In this document: piece by piece, positions 63,037-64,000 of the stretch
Layout: every line of letters starts with the position of its first letter
Position numbering within the stretch: the stretch's first letter is position 1
Origin: Sodalis ligni
GTDB lineage: Bacteria; Pseudomonadota; Gammaproteobacteria; Enterobacterales; Enterobacteriaceae
NCBI RefSeq assembly: GCF_016865525.2
Contig: NZ_CP075169.1
Span: 1,240,337-1,304,336 of the forward strand
DNA length: 64,000 bases
Reading direction: 5' to 3'
Position numbers and translations under genes: made by a program
The notes under the pieces: generated by a model
The model's database searches: none
Seen by the model: only the letters and a program-made list of their open reading frames with translations
Told to the model about the DNA's origin: nothing

Positions 63037-63926
63037 CGATGGCTCCTGGCGAATGAATGGCTGATTCGATTGGCGGCAAGCACCACCAGCACCACCACCA
63101 GGCCGGGGAAAGTGGTCAGCCACCAGGCGGTGGAAATGTAATTCCGGCCTTCGGCAATCAATAAACCCCATTCCGGCGTCGGCGGCGGGGTGCCGTAGCC
63201 CAGGAAACTCAGGGTGGAAATGGCCAGGATGGCATTGCCGAACTGCAGGGCGGAAAACGCCGTTACCGAGGTCAGGGAGTTGGGCAGGATATGGCGCCAC
63301 AGCACGGCGGCAAAGGTGCCGCCGCTGCCGTAGGCGGCTTCCACATAGTCGCTGTGCCGCACCCGCACCACTTCCGCCCGGGCGAGGCGGGCGAAGTTGG
63401 CGATGGAGGTGATGCCTACGGCGATAGCCGCATGGACGGTACCGAAGCCCAGCAGGATAATAATGCTTAGGGAGAGCAGCAGGCCGGGTATGGACAGCAG
63501 AACATCAATAAAACGCATAATCAGGCTGTCGGTGCCCCGTCCAGCCGCGCCGGCAATGACCCCAAGGGCGGTGCCGGCCGTCAGCCCGAGCGCCACCGCC
63601 ACCAGCGCGCCGGAGAGAGACCAGGCCGCGCCGTAAACGATGCGGGCGTACAGATCGCGCCCCAACTGATCGGTGCCGAGCCAGTGACCGGCCGCCGGCG
63701 CCAGCCGCTGTGCGCCGGCAATGCCGTCGGTGCCGCTGTAAGGGGTGAAAAGTCCGGGGGCAAGGGCCCACAGAATCACCACTGCCATCACCAGCCAGGA
63801 CAGCGCCAGGCCGGGCTGCCAGCGGAATAACCGGGGGCGGCGACGGGGTGGGGTTACAGCCTCGGGCGGCGGAGAGGCCGAAGGCGATGGCGGTGGCGTT
63901 TGGGTGTTCAGCGGCAGACTGCTCAT
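63033..63926 (-). CDS. Oligopeptide-type ABC permease (DppC-like)
   Basis: A 297-residue permease with a Pro-rich cytoplasmic N-terminus, a first helix (LALSWLVMAVVILWALAPGLF) and the DppC hallmark HWLGTDQLGRDLYARIVYGA. The EAA motif is YVEAAYGSGGTFAAVLWRHILPN, and the end helix FPGLVVVLVVLAAN. ATGA overlaps link it to both neighbours. Together with the next permease and the fused ATPase it forms an importer; the binding protein would lie beyond the right edge. Confidence 0.93.
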   Translation of the reverse strand: MSSLPLNTQTPPPSPSASPPPEAVTPPRRRPRLFRWQPGLALSWLVMAVVILWALAPGLFTPYSGTDGIAGAQRLAPAAGHWLGTDQLGRDLYARIVYGAAWSLSGALVAVALGLTAGTALGVIAGAAGRGTDSLIMRFIDVLLSIPGLLLSLSIIILLGFGTVHAAIAVGITSIANFARLARAEVVRVRHSDYVEAAYGSGGTFAAVLWRHILPNSLTSVTAFSALQFGNAILAISTLSFLGYGTPPPTPEWGLLIAEGRNYISTAWWLTTFPGLVVVLVVLAANRISHSFARSHR

Positions 63927-64000
63927 AGGGCGGCTCCGGCGGGCATTTTCAGTCGGGGATCAAGGAGGGGATACAGCAGATCCACCAGCAGATTGATGAC
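63923..64000 (-). CDS. Oligopeptide-type ABC permease (DppB-like), C-terminal end only
   Basis: Only the last 25 codons are inside the window. They read VINLLVDLLYPLLDPRLKM, the usual C-terminus of DppB-type permeases, then PAGAAL and a TGA that overlaps the start of the DppC-like gene. Confidence 0.8.
   Translation of the reverse strand, partial: VINLLVDLLYPLLDPRLKMPAGAAL

Overview
The window looks like chromosomal DNA of a facultatively anaerobic member of the Enterobacterales. The nearest feel is the Sodalis/Pectobacteriaceae side of the order rather than Escherichia proper. This rests on a complete hydrogenase-4/formate hydrogenlyase locus, an E. coli-type ybhGFSR exporter, an OmpC/OmpF-type porin, a DUF1471 periplasmic protein and moderately high GC. 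I could not run a search, so the genus is an inference. No rRNA, tRNA, insertion sequence, prophage or CRISPR array was seen.

Left end (1-11.5 kb): an organic-acid island. A truncated MFS transporter (minus) diverges from larB (frameshifted), larC and larE, which make the nickel-pincer nucleotide cofactor; no larA racemase lies in the window. A Fic protein with its own winged helix and a FadR-type GntR regulator (minus) follow. A five-gene catabolic operon comes next: an RraA-like protein, an MFS transporter, an SDR, and a UxaA-type dehydratase split into SAF-domain and catalytic subunits. The same palindrome (core CCTGTCAAACAGG) lies upstream of both the lar/MFS pair and the catabolic operon, which suggests one regulon.

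Centre (11.8-37.4 kb): a formate hydrogenlyase-2 superlocus. It holds focB, the sigma-54 activator hyfR, fdhF (Cys in place of Sec at residue 140), hydN, hycI, hyfA-J and, divergently, hypA-F. Three good -24/-12 promoters (before hydN, hyfA and hypA) fit HyfR control. Local repeats have reshaped this locus: a 106-bp tandem array whose first copy carries the hypF stop, a related copy carrying the hyfR stop, a 36-bp duplication in the His-rich part of hypB, and a 43-bp duplication at the hypC/hypD junction that makes two chimeric mini-ORFs.

37.5-48.6 kb: a radical-SAM/SPASM gene wrecked by seven inferred single-base deletions behind an FNR-like box, a LysR regulator divergent from an MFS transporter, the ybhGFSR exporter with only a C-terminal scrap of its regulator cecR, a DUF1471 protein and a porin.

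50-55.4 kb: a compact choline-O-sulfate module. It has a choline-type ABC transporter (ATPase, permease, binding protein), choline sulfatase betC and a LysR regulator.

55.4-64 kb: accessory DNA. An AT-rich gap and a HigB/HigA-like toxin-antitoxin pair are bracketed by a short direct repeat. Then come a frameshifted YeiH-type membrane protein with a small Cys-rich partner and a (TTGCCA)21 microsatellite. The window ends in an operon of a CMD-domain protein, an LLM flavin monooxygenase and an oligopeptide-type ABC transporter. Several genes here and further left (larB, yeiH, the radical SAM gene, cecR) are broken, which points to ongoing gene loss, assembly errors, or both.
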